From contig JAFUEX010000024.1 of assembly GCA_017470165.1 (NCBI GenBank), forward strand, positions 139,398 through 171,640: DNA of 32,243 bases, written 5' to 3'. The stretch comes from Alphaproteobacteria bacterium. Lineage in GTDB: Bacteria > Pseudomonadota > Alphaproteobacteria > RF32 > CAG-239. Under the pieces are notes generated by a model. That model ran no database searches and was not told the origin of the DNA. It was given only the letters and a program-made list of their open reading frames with translations. Both the position numbers and the translations under genes were made by a program. Of the stretch, positions 25,271-32,082 are shown one piece after another. Numbering within the stretch: the first letter of the stretch is position 1; each line of letters begins with the position of its first letter.

Positions 25271-26110
25271 ATGCCGGAACTGCCTGAAGTGGAGACAATT
25301 AAAAACGCCGTTATGAAGGGAATCGGTCGCGCCCGCATTGTTGATTTGCAGGTGAGAAACCCGCGTTTGCGCGAAATGGTGCCGGCGGATATGGCCGACA
25401 AGATTAGAGGCACTGCAATCAAAAATTATCGGCGAATCGCCAAATATATGGTAATTGATTTGGACAATGGTTTGTCGCTGATATGGCATATGGGAATGAG
25501 CGGTAAGGTTAAAATTACGGAGGTTATGCCGCTGTTGGAAAAACACGATCACATTATTATATCAACCGATAACGGGGTTATCGTGTATAATGATCCGCGG
25601 CGGTTCGGGTTGTTTACTTTTGCCAAGACGGCAGATTTGCGTAATTGCAAGTTCTTTAAGAATATAGGAGTTGACCCGTTTGCCGGAGAGCTTACGGCCG
25701 ACTATTTGCATAAAGAACTGCAGCGGCATGGCAAGACGCCGATAAAATTGTCTCTGCTTAATCAGGAAATAGTTGCGGGAATCGGCAATATTTATGCCTC
25801 GGAAATTCTTTACGAATCGAGAATATCTCCGCTAAGAGAATCGAAGGATGTGAGTTTGGATGAGTGTCAAAAGTTGGTTGACTACACGCAAAAGGTTTTG
25901 CAGCGAGCAATTGATGCCGGCGGGTCGACTTTGCGCGATTATAAAAAACCCGATGGTTCGATGGGATATTTTCAGATGCAGCATTGTGTGTATAACAAGG
26001 CCGGCCAGCCTTGTCCGAATTGCCGGTGTGATATCAATAAAACCGGCGGTATTAAGCGGATGGTGATGGGAGGAAGGTCGACATTTTACTGTGAAAGTTT
26101 GCAAAAATGA
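25271..26110 (+). CDS. mutM: Formamidopyrimidine-DNA glycosylase MutM/Fpg
   Basis: A 279-residue bifunctional glycosylase/AP lyase that removes 8-oxoguanine and formamidopyrimidines. The start PELPEVET fixes the ATG at 25271, because after Met removal Pro is the catalytic nucleophile and Glu the acid. The beta-strand Lys in RRIAKYM, the NDPRRFG loop, and the H2TH signature VAGIGNIYASEILYESRISP are all present. The C-terminal zinc finger is odd. CPNC is present, but the second pair reads YCESLQK where the family has YCxxCQ, so the fourth Cys appears to be Leu. An additional Cys in QHC and another in RCD could compensate. The stop overlaps the next start (ATGA at 26107). Confidence 0.95.
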   Translation: MPELPEVETIKNAVMKGIGRARIVDLQVRNPRLREMVPADMADKIRGTAIKNYRRIAKYMVIDLDNGLSLIWHMGMSGKVKITEVMPLLEKHDHIIISTDNGVIVYNDPRRFGLFTFAKTADLRNCKFFKNIGVDPFAGELTADYLHKELQRHGKTPIKLSLLNQEIVAGIGNIYASEILYESRISPLRESKDVSLDECQKLVDYTQKVLQRAIDAGGSTLRDYKKPDGSMGYFQMQHCVYNKAGQPCPNCRCDINKTGGIKRMVMGGRSTFYCESLQK

Positions 26111-26469
26111 GATATTGGAGCATATTAATCGGCGCGTTGATTGTCAGTTGGACTGTAAATGCCAATAGCGCTTTTGTTGAGGGGTTGGAGGATTTTCCCG
26201 TTCCTGAGGGACTGGTGCAGATTGATAATGCCAGTTTGAATTTCGGAAATGAAGAAATAAGACTGATAGATGTTTATTTGAGCTCGGAAACGCTCAGTTT
26301 TGCCGAGGTGGCAAAGTTTTATCGCGACACTTTGCCGCAATTGGGGTGGAAAATAAAGACACAAAAGCCGACAAGGTGTTTGTTTGAACGCGAGGGCGAG
26401 GTGGTGGAAATAACTCGTGAGGCAGTAAAGCCTTTGGTGGTTAATTTGACATTGAAAAGCAAAAGGTAA
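26107..26469 (+). CDS. Small secreted or periplasmic hypothetical protein
   Basis: A 120-residue protein with a signal-peptide-like N terminus (about 1-21, ISIxxALIV-type hydrophobic core then NANSA). The mature part reads FPVPEGLVQID, then SFAEVAKFYRDTLPQLGWK and a short beta-rich end. The pattern, with a modest helix that brings to mind a one-step loss-of-solubility or DUF-type periplasmic fold, is found next to mutM and a crotonase in other alphaproteobacteria. No function is known to me. The ATG at 26107 overlaps the mutM stop, so expression is coupled. The crotonase gene follows 10 bases after its stop. Confidence 0.75.
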   Translation: MRYWSILIGALIVSWTVNANSAFVEGLEDFPVPEGLVQIDNASLNFGNEEIRLIDVYLSSETLSFAEVAKFYRDTLPQLGWKIKTQKPTRCLFEREGEVVEITREAVKPLVVNLTLKSKR

Positions 26470-26479
26470 GGTGAGATTT

Positions 26480-27229
26480 ATGGAAGAAAATAATACAATT
26501 CTGACCCAAGTAGAGCAGGGAATCGGTATAATTACGATGAACCGTTTTCAGGAGATGAATGCGGTTAATTTGGAGATGCTTAATGAAATAGCCTATCAGG
26601 TGCAAAATTGGGAATATGACGAGGCTATTCGCTGTATAATATTGACCGGTAACGAAGATGCTTTTGCGGCGGGAATCGATGTCAAAGATTTGGCGCAGGA
26701 GACTAATTTGCAAAGTTTGGCCCTGAAGGCATGGCAAGATGAATTTAATAAAATCGCCAACTGTTCCAAGCCGATGATTGCAACAGTTTCGGGCTATGCT
26801 TTGGGAGTGGGGCTTGATTTGGCGCTGGCCTGCGACATAATTTTGGCGTCCGAATCCGCACAATTCGGGTATCCGGAGCTGAGTTTGGGAATTATACCGT
26901 CGTTTGGCGGGTGCACGCGGCTGATGAAACGTATCGGCAGAGCCAAGGCGATGGAGGTTATTTTGACCGGACGGGCTTTGAGCGCTCAAGAGGCGGCAAT
27001 GTGCGGGTTGGTCAGCCGTGTGGCGCCGCTGAAAGATTTGGCTGATGAATCAATGAGGACGGCGCTGAGAATCGCCTCGCTGCCTTATCAGGCCGTGCTG
27101 CAAGCCAAAGAGACTCTGAAACAGGTCGAAAATATGAATTTGCAAAATGGGTTGGAGCTGGAACTCAAAAGCTGTCGGTTGAGTATGAATACGCCGGATT
27201 TTTTGAGCGTTTTAGAGAATTTTAAGTAA
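26480..27229 (+). CDS. Enoyl-CoA hydratase/isomerase (crotonase) family protein
   Basis: A 249-residue crotonase-fold enzyme acting on acyl-CoA substrates. Seen motifs are ITMNRFQEMNAVNLEML, the CoA-binding AAGIDVKDLAQ (the family's AGxD loop), and the oxyanion-hole segment ALGVGLDLALACDIILAS. The block FGYPELSLGIIPSFGGCTRL follows, with the second catalytic Glu kept. The first catalytic Glu of typical hydratases (GGGxELA) is Asp here (GVGLDLA), so hydration activity may be altered and the substrate is unknown. The ATG at 26480 has AAGGTGAG upstream; a GTG at 26471 is less likely. It is third in the mutM operon, before rpsT, an order shared by many alphaproteobacteria. Confidence 0.9.
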   Translation: MEENNTILTQVEQGIGIITMNRFQEMNAVNLEMLNEIAYQVQNWEYDEAIRCIILTGNEDAFAAGIDVKDLAQETNLQSLALKAWQDEFNKIANCSKPMIATVSGYALGVGLDLALACDIILASESAQFGYPELSLGIIPSFGGCTRLMKRIGRAKAMEVILTGRALSAQEAAMCGLVSRVAPLKDLADESMRTALRIASLPYQAVLQAKETLKQVENMNLQNGLELELKSCRLSMNTPDFLSVLENFK

Positions 27230-27267
27230 AAATCTGCATAAAATCGCTCAGGAGAGCAAAAATGTTG

Positions 27268-27296
27268 TTGACTTATTGGTGAATTCAAGTCTATAA
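27268..27296 (+). promoter_or_regulatory. Promoter of rpsT
   Basis: TTGACT (27268-27273) and CTATAA (27291-27296) are spaced by 17 bases. They lie 55 bases before the rpsT ATG, which leaves a leader of about 45 bases. Confidence 0.72.
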
Positions 27297-27350
27297 ACAA
27301 CCTACATAATTTTTTTTGGGATAACTTTAGAGAATTAATAAGGAAATAAA

Positions 27351-27611
27351 ATGGCCAATCATAAATCTGCAAAAAGCAGAATCGTCAGAAACAATAAAAG
27401 AGCCGTAATCAATGGTGCTCGCAGAAGTCGCGTGCGCACTTTTGTAAAAAAGGTTGAGGCTGCTATTGCCGCCGGTGATAAAGAGTTGGCTTCGGCTTCT
27501 TTCAAAACAGCCGAATCCGAATTTATGCGTGCGGTAAGAAAGGGCGTGTTTAAGATGAACACCGCTTCGCGTAAAATTTCGCGTCTTTCGCAGAAGATTA
27601 AAGCTCTTTAA
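27351..27611 (+). CDS. rpsT: 30S ribosomal protein S20
   Basis: An 86-residue basic helical protein that binds 16S rRNA in the 30S body. It is recognised by [20 protein letters not shown] at the N terminus and [19 protein letters not shown] at the C terminus. Length is exactly as expected. AAGGA precedes the ATG by eight bases. It has its own promoter (27268-27296) and terminator (27636-27687), so it forms a single-gene unit between the mutM operon and dnaA. Confidence 0.98.
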   Translation: MANHKSAKSRIVRNNKRAVINGARRSRVRTFVKKVEAAIAAGDKELASASFKTAESEFMRAVRKGVFKMNTASRKISRLSQKIKAL

Positions 27612-27635
27612 TTTATCGTTTCGAAAGCATTTGAA

Positions 27636-27687
27636 AAACACAAACCTAGGTCGGTTTATGCCGATGTTTTGGTTTGTGTTTTTTTGC
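27636..27687 (+). terminator. Intrinsic terminator of rpsT
   Basis: AAACACAAACC (27636-27646) pairs perfectly with GGTTTGTGTTT (27671-27681) and is followed by further T residues. A smaller inner pairing (GGTCGGTTTATGCCGAT region) may extend the structure. Confidence 0.88.
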
Positions 27688-27806
27688 TTAAAATGTAGAG
27701 AATCCGCCGAATCCGACGAAAATAAGTTGTCAAGAAATTTAATTGCAATGTTCGGCAAAAGTTCTGTTGTAATTATGTTTTTTTTGTTCTAACGTCCAAA
27801 CCATCA

Positions 27807-28060
27807 AAGGATGGTAACGTTCTTGTTATTGATTATTAAGGGCGATGATGTGCTTGCTATTAAGGGCGATGGTGTTCTTGTTAATGAGAGCGGAGATGTC
27901 CTGATTAATGGGAGCAGAGATGTTCGTATTAATAAGGATGGTGACGTTCTTGTTATTAATTATTAAGGGTGATGATGTGCTTGCTATTGAGGGCGATGAT
28001 GTTCTTGTTATTAAAGGCGAAGATGTCCTGATTAATGGGAGCAGAGATGTTCGTATTACT
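27807..28060 (+). repeat. Two tandem copies of a 127-base repeat built of 24-base units
   Basis: Copy 1 spans 27807-27933 and copy 2 27934-28060. Landmarks AAGGATGG, GATGATGTGC and GTCCTGATTAATGGGAGCAG all recur at an offset of exactly 127, so there are no net indels. Each copy contains about five degenerate 24-base units of the form GGCGATGATGTGCTTGCTATTAAG. The units would encode an octapeptide such as GDDVLAIK, but stops interrupt the plus frame and no start or ribosome-binding site fits, so I treat it as non-coding. Confidence 0.8.
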
Positions 28061-28140
28061 TTTGGCCTTTGTGATGGTTTTTGAACTAAGGGTGCAGGAT
28101 GGAGTGAACACAGAAAGTAGATATTGCTTTTGTTCTTCGA

Positions 28141-28440
28141 GCGGCTTGGTGAGAATTTTTGAGCCGAGGAGGAAAAGGTGATACGGGTGCCGTTGTCTTT
28201 AACCATCAAGCGGCTTGATGAGAATTTTTAGGCCGAGGGAAAAAAAGTGATAAGGATGCTATATGTTGTTTGGGGAATATTTCCTGAAATCATATATTGC
28301 TTGGATGACAGGTACATAACATTGCTTTTGGAGAGACTTTTTGAAAGGGGCAAGTTGCTTGAGTGATATGAGTGCAGGAGGCGCATATTGATTTCGGGCT
28401 TGATAAGGATTTTGAGCCGAAGTAGGAATTAAGACAGGAA
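28141..28440 (+). repeat. Three diverged copies of a second repeat in the dnaA upstream tract
   Basis: The pattern GCGGCTTGRTGAGAATTTTT followed by GAGCCGAGG or a close variant occurs at 28141 and 28210 (69 bases apart), with a more diverged copy near 28396. The copies also share downstream purine-rich sequence such as GGAAAAGGTGATA. The rest of 27690-28640 shows no convincing gene. No DnaA box matching TTATNCACA was noticed. Confidence 0.55.
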
Positions 28441-28644
28441 TATGAAGTCAGATAAATTAAACGGACGATTATTTTTAATTAGAGAATTCGAAAATTTTTG
28501 ACAGGATGTTCTTTAAATAAAAAGAGTTACCGATGTTATTCTTTTAAGGCTTGAAGAGCTATGGGGAAAATGCTTGAGGGCAGAATACAAAAGGCGCGCG
28601 TCGGTGTGTGGTTAAATTTTTGAGAATAAATTGGGGAGTAAAAG

Positions 28645-30084
28645 ATGACCGAAAATCTTGTAGTTAATGGTAGTTCTGTTGTTGATCAGTGGGGGCAGGT
28701 TTGCGAGCAGCTTAAGGGTGAGATTGGTGATACGGCCTTTGAGAGCTGGCTGAAGCCCTTGTCGGTCGGCGATTTTAGTGACGGAACTATGAATATATGC
28801 GTGCCGACGCGTTTTATGAGAAATTGGGTCATTACTAATTACAGCGACAGAATTCATAAAATTTGGGAAAAGAAGAATCCGCAGATAAAAAGTGTAAACT
28901 TTATTGTGCAAGCCGGTCAGGACGTGATGCAGTCACGCGGAATTTACAGCCCGACTTGTCCCTCACTGATTAAAAAAATCAGTTCTTCACCTATGCCGCA
29001 GCGGCTTTATCAGTCCGGAGTGGCGGCGGCCAATGCGAATGAGAGCGGCTTGAACGATTCATTGTCGGTACCGTTGAACCCGCAGTATACTTTTGAAAAT
29101 TTTGTAGTCGGTAAAACTAATGAGTTTGCGTATGCGGCAGCTCGCAAGGTTGCCGAATCTCGGAATATTTCGTTTAATCCGCTGTTTTTGTATTCCGGTG
29201 TAGGCTTGGGCAAAACGCATCTGATGCATGCTATTGCTTGGCATATCAAACAGCAGGATCCCTCGCGCAACATTGTTTATTTGTCAGCAGAAAAGTTTAT
29301 GTATAAGTTTGTGCGGGCGCTGCGTTACAAAGACACGGCGGCGTTTAAGGAGCAGTTTCGCTCGGTCGATGTTTTAATGGTTGATGATGTACAATTTATG
29401 GGGGGGAAGGATATTACGCAAGAAGAGTTTTTCTATACCTTTAATTCGTTGATTGAAGAGGGACGGCAGATTATTATTTCGGCGGATAAGTCGCCGTCTG
29501 ATTTGGAGGGAATCGAGGCAAGACTGAAATCTCGTTTGGGTTGCGGACTGGTCGCGGATATTCATCCTACGGATTTTGATTTGCGTATAGGTATTCTCAA
29601 CAGCAAGGCCAAGCAGATGGGGTTGGAATTGCCGCCTAAGGTGGCTGAGTTTTTGGCAACTAAGATTACTTCTAATATTCGCGAGTTGGAGGGCGCCTTG
29701 CGCAGAGTGATTGCCCACTCACAGTTGCTGAGTAACCATGAGATTACTTTGGACATGACGCAGGATATTTTGAAGGATATGTTGCGCTCGTTTGATAAGC
29801 GTACTACGATTGACGAAATTCAAAAGAAAGTGGCAGAGCATTTTAATATTTCGGTTCGTGAGATGCAGTCGTCACGGCGGGCTCGCACAGTGGCTCGTCC
29901 GCGGCAAATCGCGATGTATTTGGCCAAGCAGTTGACTTCACGTTCGCTGCCGGAAATCGGACGCAAATTTGATCGTGACCATACCACTGTAATGCACGCG
30001 GTGCGCAAGGTGGAGGAGTTGATTATGGAAGATGTATCATTGGCAGAGAATGTGGAGATGCTGCGTCGCTCTTTGGATGCCTGA
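28645..30084 (+). CDS. dnaA: Chromosomal replication initiator protein DnaA
   Basis: A 479-residue AAA+ initiator that opens oriC. Domain I (about 10-85, WGQVCEQLKGEIGDTAFESW) and a short variable domain II lead to the AAA+ domain III (about 145-360). That domain has Walker A GVGLGKTH, Walker B VLMVDDVQFMGGKD, and the arginine-finger region ARLKSRLGCGLVADIHPTD. Domain IV (about 390-479) contains SSRRARTVARPRQIAMYLAK and the signature DRDHTTVMHAVRKVEEL that reads DnaA boxes. GGGGAG precedes the ATG at 28645. Length is typical. The upstream 1-kb tract is repeat-rich. A terminator follows at 30111. Confidence 0.98.
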   Translation: MTENLVVNGSSVVDQWGQVCEQLKGEIGDTAFESWLKPLSVGDFSDGTMNICVPTRFMRNWVITNYSDRIHKIWEKKNPQIKSVNFIVQAGQDVMQSRGIYSPTCPSLIKKISSSPMPQRLYQSGVAAANANESGLNDSLSVPLNPQYTFENFVVGKTNEFAYAAARKVAESRNISFNPLFLYSGVGLGKTHLMHAIAWHIKQQDPSRNIVYLSAEKFMYKFVRALRYKDTAAFKEQFRSVDVLMVDDVQFMGGKDITQEEFFYTFNSLIEEGRQIIISADKSPSDLEGIEARLKSRLGCGLVADIHPTDFDLRIGILNSKAKQMGLELPPKVAEFLATKITSNIRELEGALRRVIAHSQLLSNHEITLDMTQDILKDMLRSFDKRTTIDEIQKKVAEHFNISVREMQSSRRARTVARPRQIAMYLAKQLTSRSLPEIGRKFDRDHTTVMHAVRKVEELIMEDVSLAENVEMLRRSLDA

Positions 30085-30110
30085 AGGGCTTGAAATGAGC
30101 TGTCGTTATG

Positions 30111-30138
30111 AACGGAGCTGTTAAGGCTCCGTTTTTTA
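30111..30138 (+). terminator. Intrinsic terminator of dnaA
   Basis: AACGGAGC (30111-30118) pairs with GCTCCGTT (30126-30133) around a seven-base loop and runs directly into T residues. Confidence 0.9.
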
Positions 30139-30173
30139 TTCCGTTTTCACAGGGAACAGAATGTAGGTGGAAA

Positions 30174-30208
30174 CCTTGATTTTTCTGCGGTGTACACTGC
30201 AGAAAAGG
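30174..30208. repeat. REP-like palindromic element, copy 3
   Basis: The left arm CCTTGATTTTTCTGC and the right arm GCAGAAAAGG surround a near-palindromic GGTGTACACT core. This matches the plan of the elements at 14831 and 14964 (C-rich end, TGA, T tract with TCTG, and a CAGAAAA return arm). The loop differs completely, which supports a structure-conserved family. Confidence 0.6.
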
Positions 30209-30292
30209 GCAGGAGAGAGGCTTGGTTATAAATTACGTTACTTTTGAATGATTAGGCAGCAGTGGTTTGGAGTAACTCTAAAATCATCGAGC

Positions 30293-30312
30293 TATTCGCC
30301 GCGGGGCGGTTT
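30293..30312 (+). repeat. Left 20-base inverted repeat of the AT-rich island
   Basis: The sequence TATTCGCCGCGGGGCGGTTT has its reverse complement, with one mismatch, at 31972-31991. It contains a small CCGC/GCGG hairpin followed by T residues. The stretch 30085-30433 otherwise holds only the dnaA terminator and a palindromic repeat. Confidence 0.65.
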
Positions 30313-30433
30313 TTCTCACAACAACGATAATAAAATCAAATTTGCTACTACAAGTTGTCATTTAATCTTGATTCTTTTAATCTTTCATACTATGGTGTTT
30401 TTAGTGTGGATGAGTGAATATGAGGCAGTGATT

Positions 30434-31495
30434 ATGGAAAATAAAACTTCATTTTTTACAACTTATGACCAAAAAGAAAATCGTGTAACGAACTATTGTT
30501 TACTTATGTTAAATCAGTTATATAACTATAGCCCATTGTTATTTAACCAAATTCTGTCAAATTTAACTGATGAACTCAATTTTGGGGTTAACTTTTATCA
30601 ACAGCAAGGCATTAATACAAAAAAAGGAAAACAAATTGCCGATGGTATTATATCCCAAGAACCTATTACCATATATGTTGAAACCAAAAATTTTGATTGG
30701 TTTTATAATAATCAAATTGAAGGATATTTAGAAAATTTAAAAAATAAAAATGGCAAAAAATTTCTATTACTGCTCTCTAATTTTGATAATACTATGGAAA
30801 AAATTAATAATAGGAAAAATGAAATAGAGCAAAAATATGAAAATGATGAGATTCATATTTATCCAATAAATTTTATAGATTTATATCAAGAGATTCTGCA
30901 CATATCTAATAATATTCAAAATGATATGTTTATCTATATGTTAAATGATTTTGAAACATTTTTATTACATGAAAATTTACTTCCTATATGGAAATATAGA
31001 CTGGACGTTGTCAGAACTGGAACAACTATGTCCGAAAATCTTAAACACAATTGTTATTCTTGTCCGTTTGATAATGGCACATGGAAACATAAGCAAGCGA
31101 AATACATGGGATTACTGGCTCAAGGAAAAATACTAAAAACTATAGCAGAAATAGACGGAGTAGTTGATATCACAAAGGATAATGACTCTTCAAAACTTCA
31201 CATAGATATAGAATACAGTAATATTGAAGACAAGATTTCGCTAATAAATAGAGCAAGAAATATTATGACTGATATGAATTATTATGGGCAAAAAGAGCTG
31301 GAAAAGAAGGGCTTACGCTTATTTTTGCTATCAAAGATAACTCCGTTATCTAAGGGATTTGAAAAAGATTCTTTAGGAGGACGTCTTCCTGGGAAAAAAT
31401 ATATAAACCTTGCTAAGAACTGGAATAATAAGCCTGAGAACATTTCTGATGTTGTTAACCTAATTGATGGGAGCCGCTGGAGCTATTTTGATTAG
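30434..31495 (+). CDS. Candidate PD-(D/E)XK nuclease-like protein, probably horizontally acquired
   Basis: A 353-residue protein of no family I can name. An early region (LTDELNFGVNFYQQQGI, about 44-60) is followed by Asp70 in KQIADG and E-T-K at 83-85 in ITIYVETKNFDWFY. The spacing and strand context fit the PD-(D/E)XK nuclease core, with Glu47 as a possible extra acid. Later NCYSCPFDNGTWKHKQAKYM has a Cys-x2-Cys that could bind metal, followed by an unrecognised C-terminal domain. I start at the ATG at 30434 (MENKTS), which has GAGG eight bases upstream; an upstream in-frame extension is rejected as non-coding. Base composition is strikingly AT-rich compared with dnaA: 12 of 60 bases are G or C at 30721-30780, against 34 of 60 at 29881-29940. 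A defence or selfish role is inference. Confidence 0.7.
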   Translation: MENKTSFFTTYDQKENRVTNYCLLMLNQLYNYSPLLFNQILSNLTDELNFGVNFYQQQGINTKKGKQIADGIISQEPITIYVETKNFDWFYNNQIEGYLENLKNKNGKKFLLLLSNFDNTMEKINNRKNEIEQKYENDEIHIYPINFIDLYQEILHISNNIQNDMFIYMLNDFETFLLHENLLPIWKYRLDVVRTGTTMSENLKHNCYSCPFDNGTWKHKQAKYMGLLAQGKILKTIAEIDGVVDITKDNDSSKLHIDIEYSNIEDKISLINRARNIMTDMNYYGQKELEKKGLRLFLLSKITPLSKGFEKDSLGGRLPGKKYINLAKNWNNKPENISDVVNLIDGSRWSYFD

Positions 31496-31596
31496 TGAAA
31501 AAGTAATTTTATAAAAAGTAAAAAAAACATCAGTATTGAAAACGGAGAAATAGTTTTTTCTTTTGATGCCAGATTTGCCCCGACACTATAAAAATT

Positions 31597-31812
31597 GTGT
31601 TTAGGAATCGTTTAGGACGAAAAATATCATTTATTCTAGACGATAAGGAATTTATTATTCCTTTTGCGTATGTGGAAATCGAAGAGTTGGGGCAATATTT
31701 AGTTGCAGCTGACATCCTTGATAACTACTATCAAGGAAGAGGTCAATCCGCTTATCAGCAGGCTGAACAGTCTGCCTATGGAATGGGTTGGATTGGAGAA
31801 ATCCTCAGGTGA
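31597..31812 (+). pseudogene. Short reading frame, possibly the 3' remnant of a larger gene
   Basis: A 71-residue frame opening with GTG at 31597 and ending at a TGA. It encodes a compact, protein-like sequence (GRKISFILDDKEFIIPFAYVE, then a Gln/Tyr-rich end). The frame is open back to a stop at 31564 and reads sensibly upstream of the GTG (PDTIKIVFRNRLG). The nearest ATG (31566) is in another frame that stops after 12 codons. The simplest readings are a 5'-truncated or frameshifted gene, or a small gene with a non-ATG start. No family is recognised. It follows the nuclease-like gene by about 100 bases within the same bracketed island. Confidence 0.4.
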
Positions 31813-31851
31813 TACATCAGTTATTGTGCACACCAATAAAGTAAAAATCTG

Positions 31852-31888
31852 TAAGACTTTCGAGTTATTCGAAAGTCTTATATTTTTT
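31852..31888. terminator. Strong intrinsic terminator at the island's right side
   Basis: TAAGACTTTCGA (31852-31863) pairs with TCGAAAGTCTTA (31869-31880) around a five-base loop and is followed by TATTTTTT. It closes the island's plus-strand genes. Confidence 0.88.
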
Positions 31889-31971
31889 AATTATATCAAT
31901 AATGCTTTTTATCCCCTCTTCTTTTTTTTTCATAATTTTATCGCTAAGCCGCTTTTTCCTCTGCTACGCCT

Positions 31972-31991
31972 AAACCGCTCCGCGGCGAATA
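31972..31991 (-). repeat. Right 20-base inverted repeat of the AT-rich island
   Basis: The reverse complement reads TATTCGCCGCGGAGCGGTTT, 19 of 20 identical to 30293-30312. The following bases to about 32070 hold several more short inverted repeats, including CGAATAAG with CTTATTCG (32033-32040) and GTGCC with GGCAC. Confidence 0.65.
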
Positions 31992-32082
31992 AGGTGTCTC
32001 TTCGTCACAATGACACTACGGCAAACAGACCGCTTATTCGTGCCTTGCGGCACTCAGCGGTGACCGCATGGGAGGACATTCT

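Noticed and set aside
27807..28060. CRISPR array
   Set aside because: The units are contiguous and diverged, with no unique spacers between identical repeats and no cas genes nearby.
27826..28209. Minus-strand reading frame of 127 residues through the tandem repeats
   Set aside because: It is held open by the 24-base periodicity (a multiple of three); no ribosome-binding site and Ser/Ile/Asn-rich low-complexity product.
27690..28644. Replication origin beside dnaA
   Set aside because: No cluster of DnaA boxes of the TTATNCACA type was found by eye; alphaproteobacterial origins are often not next to dnaA. Left as an open question under the repeat finding.
30248..30433. Extended N terminus of the nuclease-like protein
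   Set aside because: The extension crosses the left inverted repeat and reads as non-conserved, hydrophobic sequence; the ATG at 30434 has a better ribosome-binding site.
30293..31991. Insertion sequence
   Set aside because: Inverted repeats are present, but no transposase motif and no target-site duplication were seen, so only an island bracketed by repeats is claimed.
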